In this document: one piece after another, positions 38,495 to 50,300 of the stretch
Numbering within the stretch: the stretch's first letter is position 1
Layout of the letters: each line of letters starts with the position of its first letter
Assembly (NCBI GenBank): GCA_944472135.2
Contig: OX235265.1
Span: forward strand, 88,754,984 to 88,818,983
DNA: 64,000 nt
Source: Trichobilharzia regenti
Taxonomy: Eukaryota; Platyhelminthes; Trematoda; Strigeidida; Schistosomatidae
Reading direction: 5' to 3'
Notes under the pieces: generated by a model
Database searches by the model: none
Seen by the model: the letters and a program-made list of their open reading frames with translations, nothing else
Told to the model about the DNA's origin: nothing
Position numbers and translations under genes: made by a program

Positions 38495-41400
38495 AATGTA
38501 CCTTTCATAAACGTGTTTATCCGTATCATTTCCATGTTCGTCTGACGCAACAATCCCTGCCGTAATTTTGACGTTTGTTGGATGACAGGAGACCTTGGCA
38601 AAACGATCAGAAGTTTTAATGTATGTTGTTGTGACGTTATTTGGAGACATTTAAGAGGATTGATAGTAACTCGACTATCTCACGGTCGAGTTTCTGTGTT
38701 ACTAACCTGCTAATTTGGTCTATACTTAATGGGCCAATGAATCTTCCACACACCGTCCGTCTTTTGATACCACTTGAGTTGAATCAGAGGCAAAGTTCAA
38801 CAATAAGATCCCAAGGGTTGCGGACGCACGAGTGATTTTCAGCCGACACAAAATTACATATTTACTAGAAAATGCTTGGAAACACAATCTCTGACATGAC
38901 TTAAGAATACGGCCCAGTTATAATGAGGAGTGTCAATTGCTAAGTTGGACTAATTTCTGTACGTGTATTTACCGAGGTGACTGAAAATGAGCTGTTTTTG
39001 TGAATCGTTCATCTCTCCTGTCCCATTGCACAGTCTTCTCCAAAAACGCTCGGTTGAATTACTTTGGTTTCCAGTAAGAGGATCGACGACTTACTTATTA
39101 CTAGGAAAGTTTGGATGAAGAAACGAACTGAAATAAATGACATAAACTGTATATCTATGCCTAGTCACAATCCTAGCCTTTATCCTTAACTATTGGCGAA
39201 CTTCGCCGAAACGGAGTTGGTTATTACGTACGTGAAATATCATTCTGAGTTCCGAAGAGTTGTCTTCTGGCTACAGCAAACTTTAATGATACCGAATTCG
39301 GTAATCACCTTAGGGTCCCAAAACGACTGATCTGCTCTCCATGCAGACAGATACAGGACAATGGTATGTAGGACTGTTTTACTTCATCAAGTATATGACA
39401 GTAGTCCAGAGTTAGCTATAACCGCCATTTGCGGCTGCATTGTTGTTTGTACGTGTAGGCTGATTAATACGCACGAAGCTATTTGAAAATCAGTTGTATC
39501 TTCACTTTAGATCATGATTACCGTTTCTACATAATGTTATTCAGCTTCCTTAAGTGGTAGTCTGGGAGCTTTTGGCCAAGTCAAGTGACTGTGAGCCAAC
39601 ATGTCGACGAATTATTTGGTATGTGTACGTAAGCAGCATGGGCGTTGATATGGTATATCCCCTGTTTGAAGTGGCGCCTCCAGCTTTACCTTGACGACAT
39701 TTGTGCGGTCTAGTTGATTTGAGTTTGGCTGATTTGTTTCGTTTGATCCAGGTAGCGGCATTTGACCTGATGCTGGTTTCTGTTTGGCTTGAACTGTGTT
39801 GATTCCGTTAACAGTAGTCGTCAAAAGCTGTCTCTAAGCCTGAAGTCTTGCTTAACTACAGTTTAAATGCGGGCCTGTATGAATTCCATTATCAGACGGT
39901 AGAAAAGGCTGACAGGCAGCAATGTACCAGAAGAAGACAAAGTATTCGGAGATAAGTAGAACCTGTGTATGTTTATATATAGAAGTTTATAGTAATAATT
40001 TATCATAATGACAATTTGTATTTCGTATAAACTGGTGCTTACAAGAAATGCGTGCCATTTTTGCAGGTGCGATCAGTTGTTATAAATTACAATCCTAAAA
40101 TATCATAAGGCAGCGCTTTTTCAACAGATTAATTTGTTCAATAATTATACAAGTAATCAGAACAGGTACTTATAAATGTTAAATTGGAAACCCTTCACTA
40201 AGGTCACCATCAAGGTTGATCGCCAGCCCAAACTTAGTTCCGTTTCCTGCTGATAGTTATGGTCAACCAGTGAGTAGCGTACATCTCTGTAAGTGCTGTG
40301 CCTCACGCGAATTGAAGCTTCAGGAAGAGAAAAGTGTCCTAAGGAACTTCAAAACGACATGGAATCAAACCATGGATAATACATCATTGGAAGCATACTT
40401 ACAGGATATACACAAGAAGGAGGTGGAGACTCCTTGGAATGATAGCATACATTTGCGATGTTTAACGCCAAGCATATTGGTCTAAGCATGGAAGCTATGA
40501 CATTTTCCATGAAAATATAGCTTTGTCCAAACATTGGTGTTATTGTGTTTTGTTTTTCCAGCAGAGCAACAAGACTTTAAGCGATCGACGAATACGAACA
40601 AAAGAGCAAGTCTTAACCTCATTAAAGGCCTAGGCAGTTAAGACAAAATAGAGTATAATAGCGCCTAAATAAATAGAGATTATCGTGCGTCAGGCAGGCG
40701 ATATTTCAGTGAAAAGTCGCTTCACGAGAGTGAAAAGTTAGAGCCTGTAGGACATGCTGACCCGTAGGATGTCTCAAGAATTTCTGTAGGGCTCATGGGG
40801 TAGTAGCTCGACAAGAAGCTGAGCAGACTTGTGGATGGTAGGAGCAGAAGCATTTTTTATAATTTGGATTTGCACAACTATTATTGTCTTTTTTGTTAAG
40901 GATTTGGACTCATGCTTAATTCTCGGGCTGTCAAAAATGTATGTTGCTGTCCTACAGATTGAAGCAACCCACATTTGTGACCACCACTACATCTGCTGAT
41001 CAGCATGCGCCACCTCCCTCCATTTTTGATATTGAGCTCTGAGATCTTTTCGCGATAACTGTAGTTGTAGCACTGCATTTCTTTGGGCCCATCCCAATCA
41101 TACAGTATGCTGCACATAAATAGCTTTCATGGTAAATGCTTCCCGCTAGGTCACCAGATACATCGATACCTGAGGACATTCTTAGCAGTATCACCTTTAC
41201 ACATGCACACATGTATATAAGCAGTTGTTACATACGACTAGGAAATTAGGTTTGCCTTAAAAATTATAAAGTTTAAAAGTAGTTAGCGCTATGGCAACTA
41301 AGTTATGGCGAGTTTAGCAAAGTGAAACGAGTAGCGGGACAATTAGTGATATTGTTATGCAGAATGATCCTGAGGAAAACTGCTGGTTAGCAGAACTTGT

Positions 41401-43250
41401 TATACTAATTTTCATCACCGATTTTTATATGGTATGCGTCAGAGTTTGCAAAGCAACCCATCAACTTATGTTGTGGTTAAAAAATACAACGAAATGCTAT
41501 GAAATTATGTATTTTACAAAAGTATATGGGAAAAGTTAGTGATTGACCGAATGTAGTCACTTCAACACGAGGAAAAGTCGCGGTGTATTATTAATTATAC
41601 ATATATAAAATACTAAAGGTCATGGTTTCTAGTATAATTATTTCTAGAATTAATTATACTTACACAACTTATTGAAGATTATAGAGAATAGAAAATCGGT
41701 GTATGCAACAACACCTACAGGTGTGAACTTATAAACTTCCGAGGGTTTTTGAATGCTGACTTTGGTTAATATTCATCTGGGCAAAAAATTAACGTCACAA
41801 GAACTCCGAGATGGATATACAGGGTATTTGCAGGAACATTTGAACAGAGTTATGTGGAATTCATGAAACATCAGCACAGATTTACTACTCACTGGGGACG
41901 ACCTCTGACGAGGATGGTACACTTTCCTCAAATTCTTCCACTGGCGATTACTTCTAGGTTAACTTAGTCAATAAAACTTCTTTGTTACGATCGGAATCTG
42001 GGGAAATAGTACTGTGAAATCGGGAGGCCATTCACAGAAGAACCGGATATCACAGCTGGCTGCTCAAACTATTGTCAGCTACAGGAAGGGGTACTACTTC
42101 GTTAATGTTCACCCTACCATTTGCCCTTCTCAAACAGCTCCAAAAGAATGACTTAGTTATTTAAATTGAAAAAAATATTTAGTGAGAAATGAAAGTCACA
42201 GAATAGAAATTCATGCTACAAAGTTCCGAGAAACGATTGAAAAGCCACAACAGATAAATTGCTCTATTAAAATCTCACGGTACTGTGTTAAGAGGAGTAT
42301 GGCCGTCAGCTTATGTGGGTTACGATAAAGTCAGCAGGTAGTGTGGAATACGCTCGGGTCTAGCAGGACAGATGGCAGTCATGAGAGTTATTTCTGATTG
42401 AAGTCAACCGAAAGTTAGCTTGGATCTATGCAAGTAGCCTAATTAACTGGCTTCCCAGATGGTAACTCCAACTCATTTAGTCTCCTTACTAGTTTGGAAG
42501 ATTAAATGATGTCGACAGTTACGCGAGATTCTTGGTATACATACGCAAGTGTTTGTCCAGCCATTACAAAGGACTTTCAAAACAACAAACCGACTGCCCG
42601 AAAAACGATATGTGCTTCGGGACCAGAAGCGTAAAGCCAGGATGATTGCTTAGCTGGTTAAAGCTCATGCACGAACGACCAAACGTTAGAGAACAGCGGA
42701 CCAAATAACGTGGATGCTTGGCCGCGTACCTTCATTTTAACCGGTAAATTTAAACAGTGAAGGTGATCCACAATTGTCTAATGAAGAGTGCTGTACGATA
42801 TTGACTTTAGGAGACTCTATCGGCAAGCTCTCTAGACTTTCTCTGAACTTGTATATTAGGGCTTTCACGAATGTTTGTTGGCCCAACCACAGGATCACTA
42901 GGTGAAGTGGAATTCGCAACTTCTAGGATTGTCGTTCCCCTGGTATGATTCATACGTTTCCTTCGAAATAAGATATTATACCTCCACATATTTTGTTCTG
43001 AATAGCCGTATCAGTGGGTGAGGGAAAGATTTATCCGTGATGCCCCAGGGACCTAGAACCGCTTCGAAGCGGCAAGAAGCAAGCAAAAAATTGCCCCGAG
43101 GTCTACTCGTAAAAGTGATATTGGATATTGAATAGTTTGAAGTTATGTTGAGCGACTGGCAGCTTATTACGTAGGCCACTGACATCTTTTTCGCTGGCTA
43201 TTTAGTCTATCTAGGCAGTAAATATTAATTTCAAAATATTTAATGTATCC
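38495..43250. other. Intergenic region, nothing recognised
   Basis: 4.75 kb with only short ORFs. An 89-codon ORF at 40216-40485 (Glu/Lys-rich, EEKSVLRNFKTTWNQ) and minus-strand ORFs at 38336-38650 and 39612-39824 have no recognisable domain. Near 43122 the sequence GATATTGGATATTG recalls the CR1 3' heptamers, so an old LINE end may lie there. Otherwise I see no gene, RNA or element I can name. Confidence 0.4.
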
Positions 43251-43254
43251 AGCA

Positions 43255-44640
43255 TGCTTTCTTATCCATGGTACCTGATAACCTCCATCCGAGACTCCTA
43301 AAGAAGCTGTCATCTGATGTAGCTGGCCCATCAACGAAGATCTTCGAGCTGTCTCTACTGAATGGAGTATTATCAGATGACTGGAAGGATACCATAGTAA
43401 CCCTCATCCACTAAGAAGAATCAAGACACCCTAATCAGCATCCTGGAAAAAATCGTCAAGAAAGCCACCATGGCATACTCGGAAACAACAAATTGCTGTC
43501 CAGAGCACATCATGGCTTCCTAGGAAAACTCGTATTTATTTTGTAAATCAATGAGTTATTGTATACACTCATTACCCTGTGGTCCTATACTCAAATGACT
43601 TAAAAATTTTGGGGGAGCTGAAGGGCGACAGTGACACGCTCATGTTACAAGGAAACCGTGAGCGTTGGCTCACACCAAACGGATAGAATAACACTCCTGC
43701 AGTGGTAGATAATACCCTGAAACTATTGGCCTGCATTATTTTTCACTCAACATTAGGTGTTCAAGTCGACGAAGGTCAAGCATTCACACCATTCGACGCG
43801 CCGTTGTTCATTCATGCAGGATCCCTGGCTAGTTATGCATTCGCCTTTGCACTAAGACTTAAAACCTGAAATAGATTTCGTATTTTGTGCGATCGATTCG
43901 GCGTTTTGATTCGCCTTTGGTCTACGCAGAACAAGTACTATGGGGTAGTGGTTAGAGTTACTTGCGTTAGTATACGTCACAATTTATGTAAAGGTCAACA
44001 CACCCCACCCCCTACACTCCCATCTCTCAAGACTCATTTGGATCTAGGTGTCATAGTAACTCATGGCTAAAAAGCTACAGCATACTGTCACTCGAAGGCA
44101 GCACAGAGTTTTAGATCTTCGTAGGCAGTTAACAGAGCTTGTACTAGAACCATCAGTGATATGTCCACTTCATTATATACACCTTTCGTGAGGTAGAGAC
44201 TGCAAAACTGTTTCCAGACATCCAATCCTTATCTTAAAGGTGAATCACATTATAGGACGGAGTCAAAGGAGGGCAACACGTATGATTCTTGTCATGATCA
44301 ATTTATCATATGAGGAAAGACTAAAGAGTCTGAATCTCTTCTCCGTGCCATACCGTAGGCAAAGACAAGAGCTCATTACACTTTTTAGGACTTTAAATAA
44401 TGAATATGGACGTGATATATTCTCTTTCTGCCTCCTAGCAGGTCGGGACACCTCATAGGATATAGCAGGAGAGTTAAGGAGAAATTATGCCGCTGTGTAG
44501 TGCTGGTTCTCACACCGAGTCGTCAACTCCTAAAACCGACTCAAAGATGAAATGGTGTCAGTGCTTTCAATTGGCTCATTCAAGAAGCATTTGGACAGGA
44601 ACATAAATTGATCAGAAAACGATTAACATGGACTTAACGC
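43255..44640 (+). pseudogene. Decayed SR1-like (CR1/Jockey-type) LINE RT
   Basis: Frames broken throughout. Conceptual pieces: PDNLHPRLLKKL and LSDDWKDTIVTLIH (RT fingers, 43270-43410), then the catalytic box YSND at 43588-43599 in place of YADD, then a DLGVIVTHG thumb piece near 44040. The C-terminal RRATRMILVMINLSYEERLKSLNLFSVPYRR follows in open pieces at 44240-44458. The order and spacing fit a CR1-type ORF2. Inactive: the first catalytic Asp of the YADD box is changed and many stops are present. Confidence 0.75.
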
Positions 44641-45694
44641 TCTCCATCCTCAATCAACAAATCTAATTTGGAATGTACATTTAAGCGGAAATTATGACAT
44701 GAAGGTCATTGCACGTTATACCGTAAATACTGAAGTCAGTGTAAAAACATCACTAAGTCCCACCATACTGCTTGTTAATTTGTTGTCGCATTATTGAAAA
44801 AACCGCGTTTTCTTTCCACTTATATCGTTCAGTTATTATATAAAGAAAAGTATGTTATACCTGTGTGAGTGAGAGGTGAAATAGGTTAAGTTTCCATTTA
44901 TTAAAAGCCATACAGAACATTAACTTAAAGATAGATTTATTGTGAGAAATAGTATTTAGAAGAAGGATCAATGAAATGACAAGTAAAAACCCACATCACT
45001 TCAATAGAAAGTGAAAGAATGCAAGTCATGACTTGCATAGTAGTTATTACTGCAGTAATAACTATTACTAACAATCTGATTAACCTTCTTTTACTTAAGT
45101 ATTAATACCTGCTGAAAGATGCACAGTTGTCTCCGATTATCTCAAGGGAGGGCCTGTAACAAGTGCAGACTAAATCGCGACGGAAATATATATTGAAAGT
45201 CTTGGTTTTCGCTTTATTATATCTCAGCCGTAAATCTAGAATATACACTCTCCGTCCCCCTACTATTGCTACCACACAGAACCGTAGAGCTAGTTTAGTT
45301 ATTGTGAAATCCTTATGACTGCACTGTATGATGCAGACGGGGATAATTAAATTAAGTATATTCATAATCTAGATGACCTGAAATAAACAGTTCTGCACAT
45401 ATCTGAATGGTCTCTGGTTACATCACACACAGTCTGTGATCATCAGTTATTCTGACCTTCTTATTTGACCTAGACAGTCTTTACTTTTCTGTACGACTCA
45501 GATAAGCAATCAGTAACTTCGTGGGGTGGTCCATCATTCTGGTCTGACCGGTCATCTTGACTCTTTTCCATCTTGATCTGACTTCATCTAAAATTGCTGT
45601 TTTGCAGTGGTCACACTTGTAAAACATGTTTTAGTTATCTCAATCGATTAACATCGATTAACTAACTGTCATTAATTAATTTCATTGTTTACCA
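44641..45694. other. Intergenic, AT-rich, with two palindromes
   Basis: No gene seen. The only structure noted is the pair of perfect palindromes at 45019-45064. Confidence 0.45.
45019..45064. repeat. Two adjacent perfect palindromes (20 and 24 bp)
   Basis: ATGCAAGTCA/TGACTTGCAT at 45019-45038 and TAGTTATTACTG/CAGTAATAACTA at 45041-45064 are perfect inverted repeats with no spacer, separated by two bases. Function unknown. Confidence 0.85.
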
Positions 45695-45886
45695 TATTTT
45701 TTTTTTTGATTTACAGCTTGATTCCACACTGTATTTTTGGTACAAGTATGGAATTTTCAGCATGGATATCGGTAGCCCAAATTTTGCAGGCCGACCATAG
45801 ATATCAGGTGTGCGCCGGCGTGGGCTCGAACCCCGGACCATGTGCATGGTCGGCGAGAGTCCTAACCACTGTGCCACCGACGCACA
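45695..45886 (-). mobile_element. tRNA-derived SINE, minus strand
   Basis: Reverse complement of the SINE at 54585-54775. The tRNA-like head lies at the right (A box TGGCACAGTGG, B box GGTTCGAGCCC); the body has ATTTGGGCTACCGATATCC and the tail is poly(A) (poly-T on plus, 45697-45707). Pol III transcription of the source is expected for this class. Confidence 0.85.
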
Positions 45887-46186
45887 TATTACATAGAGAA
45901 CGACGTAATGATCTATGGTTATAAGCTGTTGACATTCTTGTATCTTCAACGGCCATATAGTTGAGTGGATTAAACTGCTTCATAGTTCCAAAGTCAACTG
46001 AATGATCTAATATCACATTTGATCACAAACTGCCAAATATCAATCAAAATTTTCATATAACTGCTAAGATTTTGTCAGCATCCATTTCCTTAGATTTGAT
46101 CCAACTTCCCAAATAAGTGAAATGGTCGATTCATTCAACTATTTCATTTTATTATTATTTAAACTCAGAAAAAGCTTGGTACAATA

Positions 46187-46740
46187 TGGCACCAAGAAAG
46201 ATGCGCCACACAAGTTGTGTGAGGGCTGAGATACTGCCCGGGTGCCCAGACCGAAGCAGGTGGTTTTCTTATGGGACCACCCTCCAAGCCTTTAACTTGG
46301 AGTCTAATCCGCAAGGCAGCGGAGCAGCGTCAGGAGCTGCATTCCCATGGTTGACGGTGACCCATATGGGTTCATACGCCGTTTGATCCGATTGGATTCT
46401 GGAGCCCATATGCCCCATGGTAACTGCTTATAGTCTAACCGCTATCCAAACAACATTCCTGACATGGTAGCACCTGCAGGGACATGAGTCCAAGTCAATT
46501 TGTCTTGTTGGGTCACTGCGGTCGGTATTCAAGCCCGACCACCACGGCAAGGTAGCAGTTGTCGACCGGGACTATTTCACTACCTATACTTAAGAAAGGG
46601 GCTGCAGCAGATTAGTACTATAGCATCACTCTGCATTTTCTCTGGTAACAAGTCAATCCTTAAAGCATCGAAGCAGACCAGAGCCACAGCTATCAGTACA
46701 TACATAAGGAAACTAAATAAGAATAATGACCGGAGGCATA
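46187..46740 (+). repeat. Dispersed repeat, copy 1
   Basis: Begins GGCACCAAGAAAGATGC and contains GCCACACAAG, GGGCTGAGATACTGCCCGG and GATCCGCAAGGCAG-like text, also found diverged at 48797-49170. The second copy leads straight into an RTE reverse transcriptase, so this may be RTE 5' sequence, but that is not established. Confidence 0.5.
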
Positions 46741-47388
46741 TCTGACCGACACCACAAGTTGTCTTAACTTCACTTGTTAACTCTATAAGTCCTTACATGA
46801 CTACATGAGTTCTAGTACAGTGTGTTGGTTACCATAGATTACTTCTTGGCATTCCTTTCATACACACACACGCATGCCACAATAACTGTCAATCGACAAA
46901 GCCAAGTACTACCTCACATGTCAAGAAATAGGGGAATTTTAGGTTCCACGTAAATATACTTGCTCTTCAGGATCTGTTGACAGGTAAAGATTTGATCACT
47001 GAAACATAACTGATTTCCTCGGGCTTGTTTCTGCTAATTGCCAATTAGTCCTGGTGGCTCTGGGATCTATTTTATTAGAAACTGTGTTGGTGAACTTTGT
47101 TTATGACTCTGTCAGAAGTAAAGAGTAGCAAATACTCCCTTGGATTTACATGATCGTAATGCCTATTCACTCATCACTTCAATTTTTTTCGACTATATAT
47201 CAGTATTTTGTCACTATTTTTTACGGTGCCCATGTAGTAACAAGAAATAGCATCACGTGATATTTGGTAGCAAAAGGGATTTATGTTAAACTACCGGACG
47301 ATTCATCATAATTCATATTCTTTAACAGTGCAAATTACTAGTACTTTTTAATTATCGTTTTAGGTCTTCCCTCATTTTACCTACTGCA
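46741..47388 (+). other. Region upstream of N6AMT1 with a splice-acceptor-like site
   Basis: No recognised element. A TTATCGTTTTAG acceptor-like sequence ends at 47363, 25 bases before the start codon. It could accept a trans-spliced leader, common in schistosomes, or end a 5'-UTR intron. No core promoter could be identified. Confidence 0.4.
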
Positions 47389-50300
47389 ATGACCACTCCA
47401 ATTACATCATGTATTAACGAACCAGAATTTGCTGATGTTTATCCCCCATCTGAAGATTCTTATTTATTCTTGGATGCTTTGGAATCAGATGCAGAATTTT
47501 TGTCCAAATTGAGCCCCAGTATAACGCTTGAGATTGGAAGTGGTAGTGGAGTTATAAGTGCATTTCTGTGCTCACATATTTTGAAACCATTATTTCATAT
47601 ATGTACGGATATATCATTTGCTGTATGCATGCAAAACTATTTAATTCTTGATTTATTACCATAGGCATGTCGTGCTTCTCAGCGTGTACTTGACCATAAT
47701 GTTCCTAGTTCATCTGTTGCATATAATGCAATTAACTGCTCATTAGCAACTCCTCTTTTGCCTAGACTTCACCAAAAAGTGGATTTAATCCTGTTCAATC
47801 CTCCTTATGTACCAACTTCTTCAGAAGAATACGAAGCTGCTAATTCTTCTATAGTCGCTGCATGGTCTGGTGGCCTACTGGGAAGACAAGTAAGATGCTA
47901 TTTTAATACATTAGTGATCTTCATATTGTTACAAAATTATAACATTTAAGTGGTTGGAGGCAGTCGGCAAGAAGCCTTGAACCTAAGTTTCTCTCTTGTC
48001 ACTCGTAGCTCATTGGCTTAGGCACTCAACTGTCAGTCAATGGATCCCAGGTTCGAGTTCCATCCCACCTATTTCAGGCTTGTTAACTGGGTATTATTGT
48101 TATTAGCCACCATATAATAATTGTGGTTTTATAGCCGAGTACTGGGTGATTGAGATCTAACTAAATAATTATTATCGTGGCTTATCTGCAATCCTGAAGG
48201 AACTCATGTCTCCTCTGATATTCGAACCCACTTTATCCAGTGCTGCAGTCAGAGATGTTACGACTTCATTCTTGGGGCTCGTGATTGTGACATCCTCTAG
48301 GACTGTGGTGGGTGCTTCGAATGGTCAGCAGGTAGTAACCAATGTCTTGTCTCTAGTCCTTGATTCGGTGCAGATTAGATTCTGTCAGTTCAGTCTAGAA
48401 TGTAGTCACCAAGCTAGGTGACTCGCCGTCACAATATTCTCTGAATTGACGTTAGATGTTTGAAGGCGATCTGTAGGAAGCCTTTGACCTAGGTTTTGTG
48501 CTTGCTGGAACCCGTCAGCAAGAGTAGCTACATTCTTAAATTATAACATTTCTATCTATCCGAATGTTTTTAAGAAAACCATTTGAACTTGTTGGTCTGA
48601 ACTTCTACTTATTTAAAGTAAATACCTACATATTTCAGTCCCAAAAGATATTTGTACTAATCCACTTAGATGTAATCTTATAACCTTTTCCACTAGTTAC
48701 CAAATGTTCTGCGTACAGATGCATGTTGGCAGATTTCATTGGGCATATTTATTTATATTCTCAAATAATCCTATGTTAATTTTACTATTAAAACACACAG
48801 TTGGGCACCAAGAAATGCACCACACAAAATCTCATAGTTTGTGTGGGGTCTGAGATGCCACCCGGCCGCCGAGATCGAAGTGGATCGTTGTGTTAAGGAG
48901 CCACTTCCCGGGCCTCTGACTTGAAGTTTGATCCACAAGGCAGTGAAAAGTATCAAAGCTGCTTTCTCGTGGATCCTGGTTATCAAAATAGGTTTATTAA
49001 GCCATTCAGCGCTTTCGGATTTTGCAGCCTGTGAACACCATAAGTTAGTTCGGAATCGGAGTTTTCCAGCTTCCTTAAGTAGACCGCCGGGTCCCCAATC
49101 TGGTTGCAAGCACCAGACGTTCACATTCACCCTTTGACCTTTGTGAGGAACACCCCGACCATGTGAAGGCAGTGAGTAGGACAGACTAAGCAGAACTCGG
49201 GAGGAACAGACAAGGGAAAATCAAGCAGGCTTTAGACCAGGTAGAGGGTGCATAGATCATATCTTCACTCTTCGACAGATTCTAGAACATAGACACACTT
49301 TTCGGCGTCCAACAATTGTCATATTTCTTGACTTGAAGGCGGCCTTCGACTCCGTGGATCGAAAGGTACTATGGCAATGTCTGACTGTGAAGGGAGTGCC
49401 AAGAAAGTACATTGCACTAATCAAGGCACTCTATTCAAACTCACGTAGTCGTGTAAGGGCTTATGGGGAATTGTCATCTGAATTGGTAACAACCAGTGGT
49501 GTCCGACAGGGATGTCCACTTTCCCCATTTCTGTTTAACTTCATCATAGATATGCTAATGGAAGTATCCTTAACTGAACGTAGTGACTTAGGAATCGACT
49601 TGTTACCAGGGAATAGTCTTATGGACTTAGAATATGCAGATGACATAGTCCTGTTAGGGGAGGATGCTGACAAAATGCAGAGTCTTCTGAACACCTTGAG
49701 CAGCAATCTTCGTATGTTTGGCATGCGATTCGCCCCTGTAAAATGTAAGATGCTGCTACAGGACTGGACTACGTCAACTCCTAACTTAGTGATAGGGAGT
49801 GAAGTGATAGAACATGTTGACCACTTCACCTATTTGGGAAGTTGTATTAGCACCAACGGACTGATTGGCGATGAAATCTCAGCACGGATCCGAAAAGCTC
49901 GAGCTGCTTTCGCTGACTTACACCATCTCTGGCGTAGGCGTGACATCCGGTTATCAACCAAGGGACGTGTGTACTGCTCAGCAGTTCGCTCCGTCCGCTT
50001 CTCTATGGCTCTGAAACATGGCCAATACGAGTTGAAGACATGAAAAGGTTGACTGCTTTCGATCATAGATGTCTGCGATCTCTGTCTCACGTTAGGTGGT
50101 TTAATAAGGTAAGTAATGTTGACGTTAGGCGTAGAGTGTTGGGCAAAGAGGGAAAATCAATCGACGAGGCTATAAAGTTACATAGACTGAGATGGCTAGG
50201 TCACGTGGTGCGCATGCCTAACCATCGCCTCCCCCGACGGGCATTACTAGCTGATATAGGTGCAGGTTGGAAAAGAGCCAGTGGTGGCCAAACAAAAACA

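Noticed and set aside
40216..40485. 89-codon ORF as a host exon
   Set aside because: No domain, no homologous repeat and no convincing splice borders; left as unrecognised.
44240..44458. 72-codon ORF as a small gene
   Set aside because: Its sequence (SYEERLKSLNLFSVPYRR) is the C-terminal piece of a decayed CR1/Jockey-type LINE.
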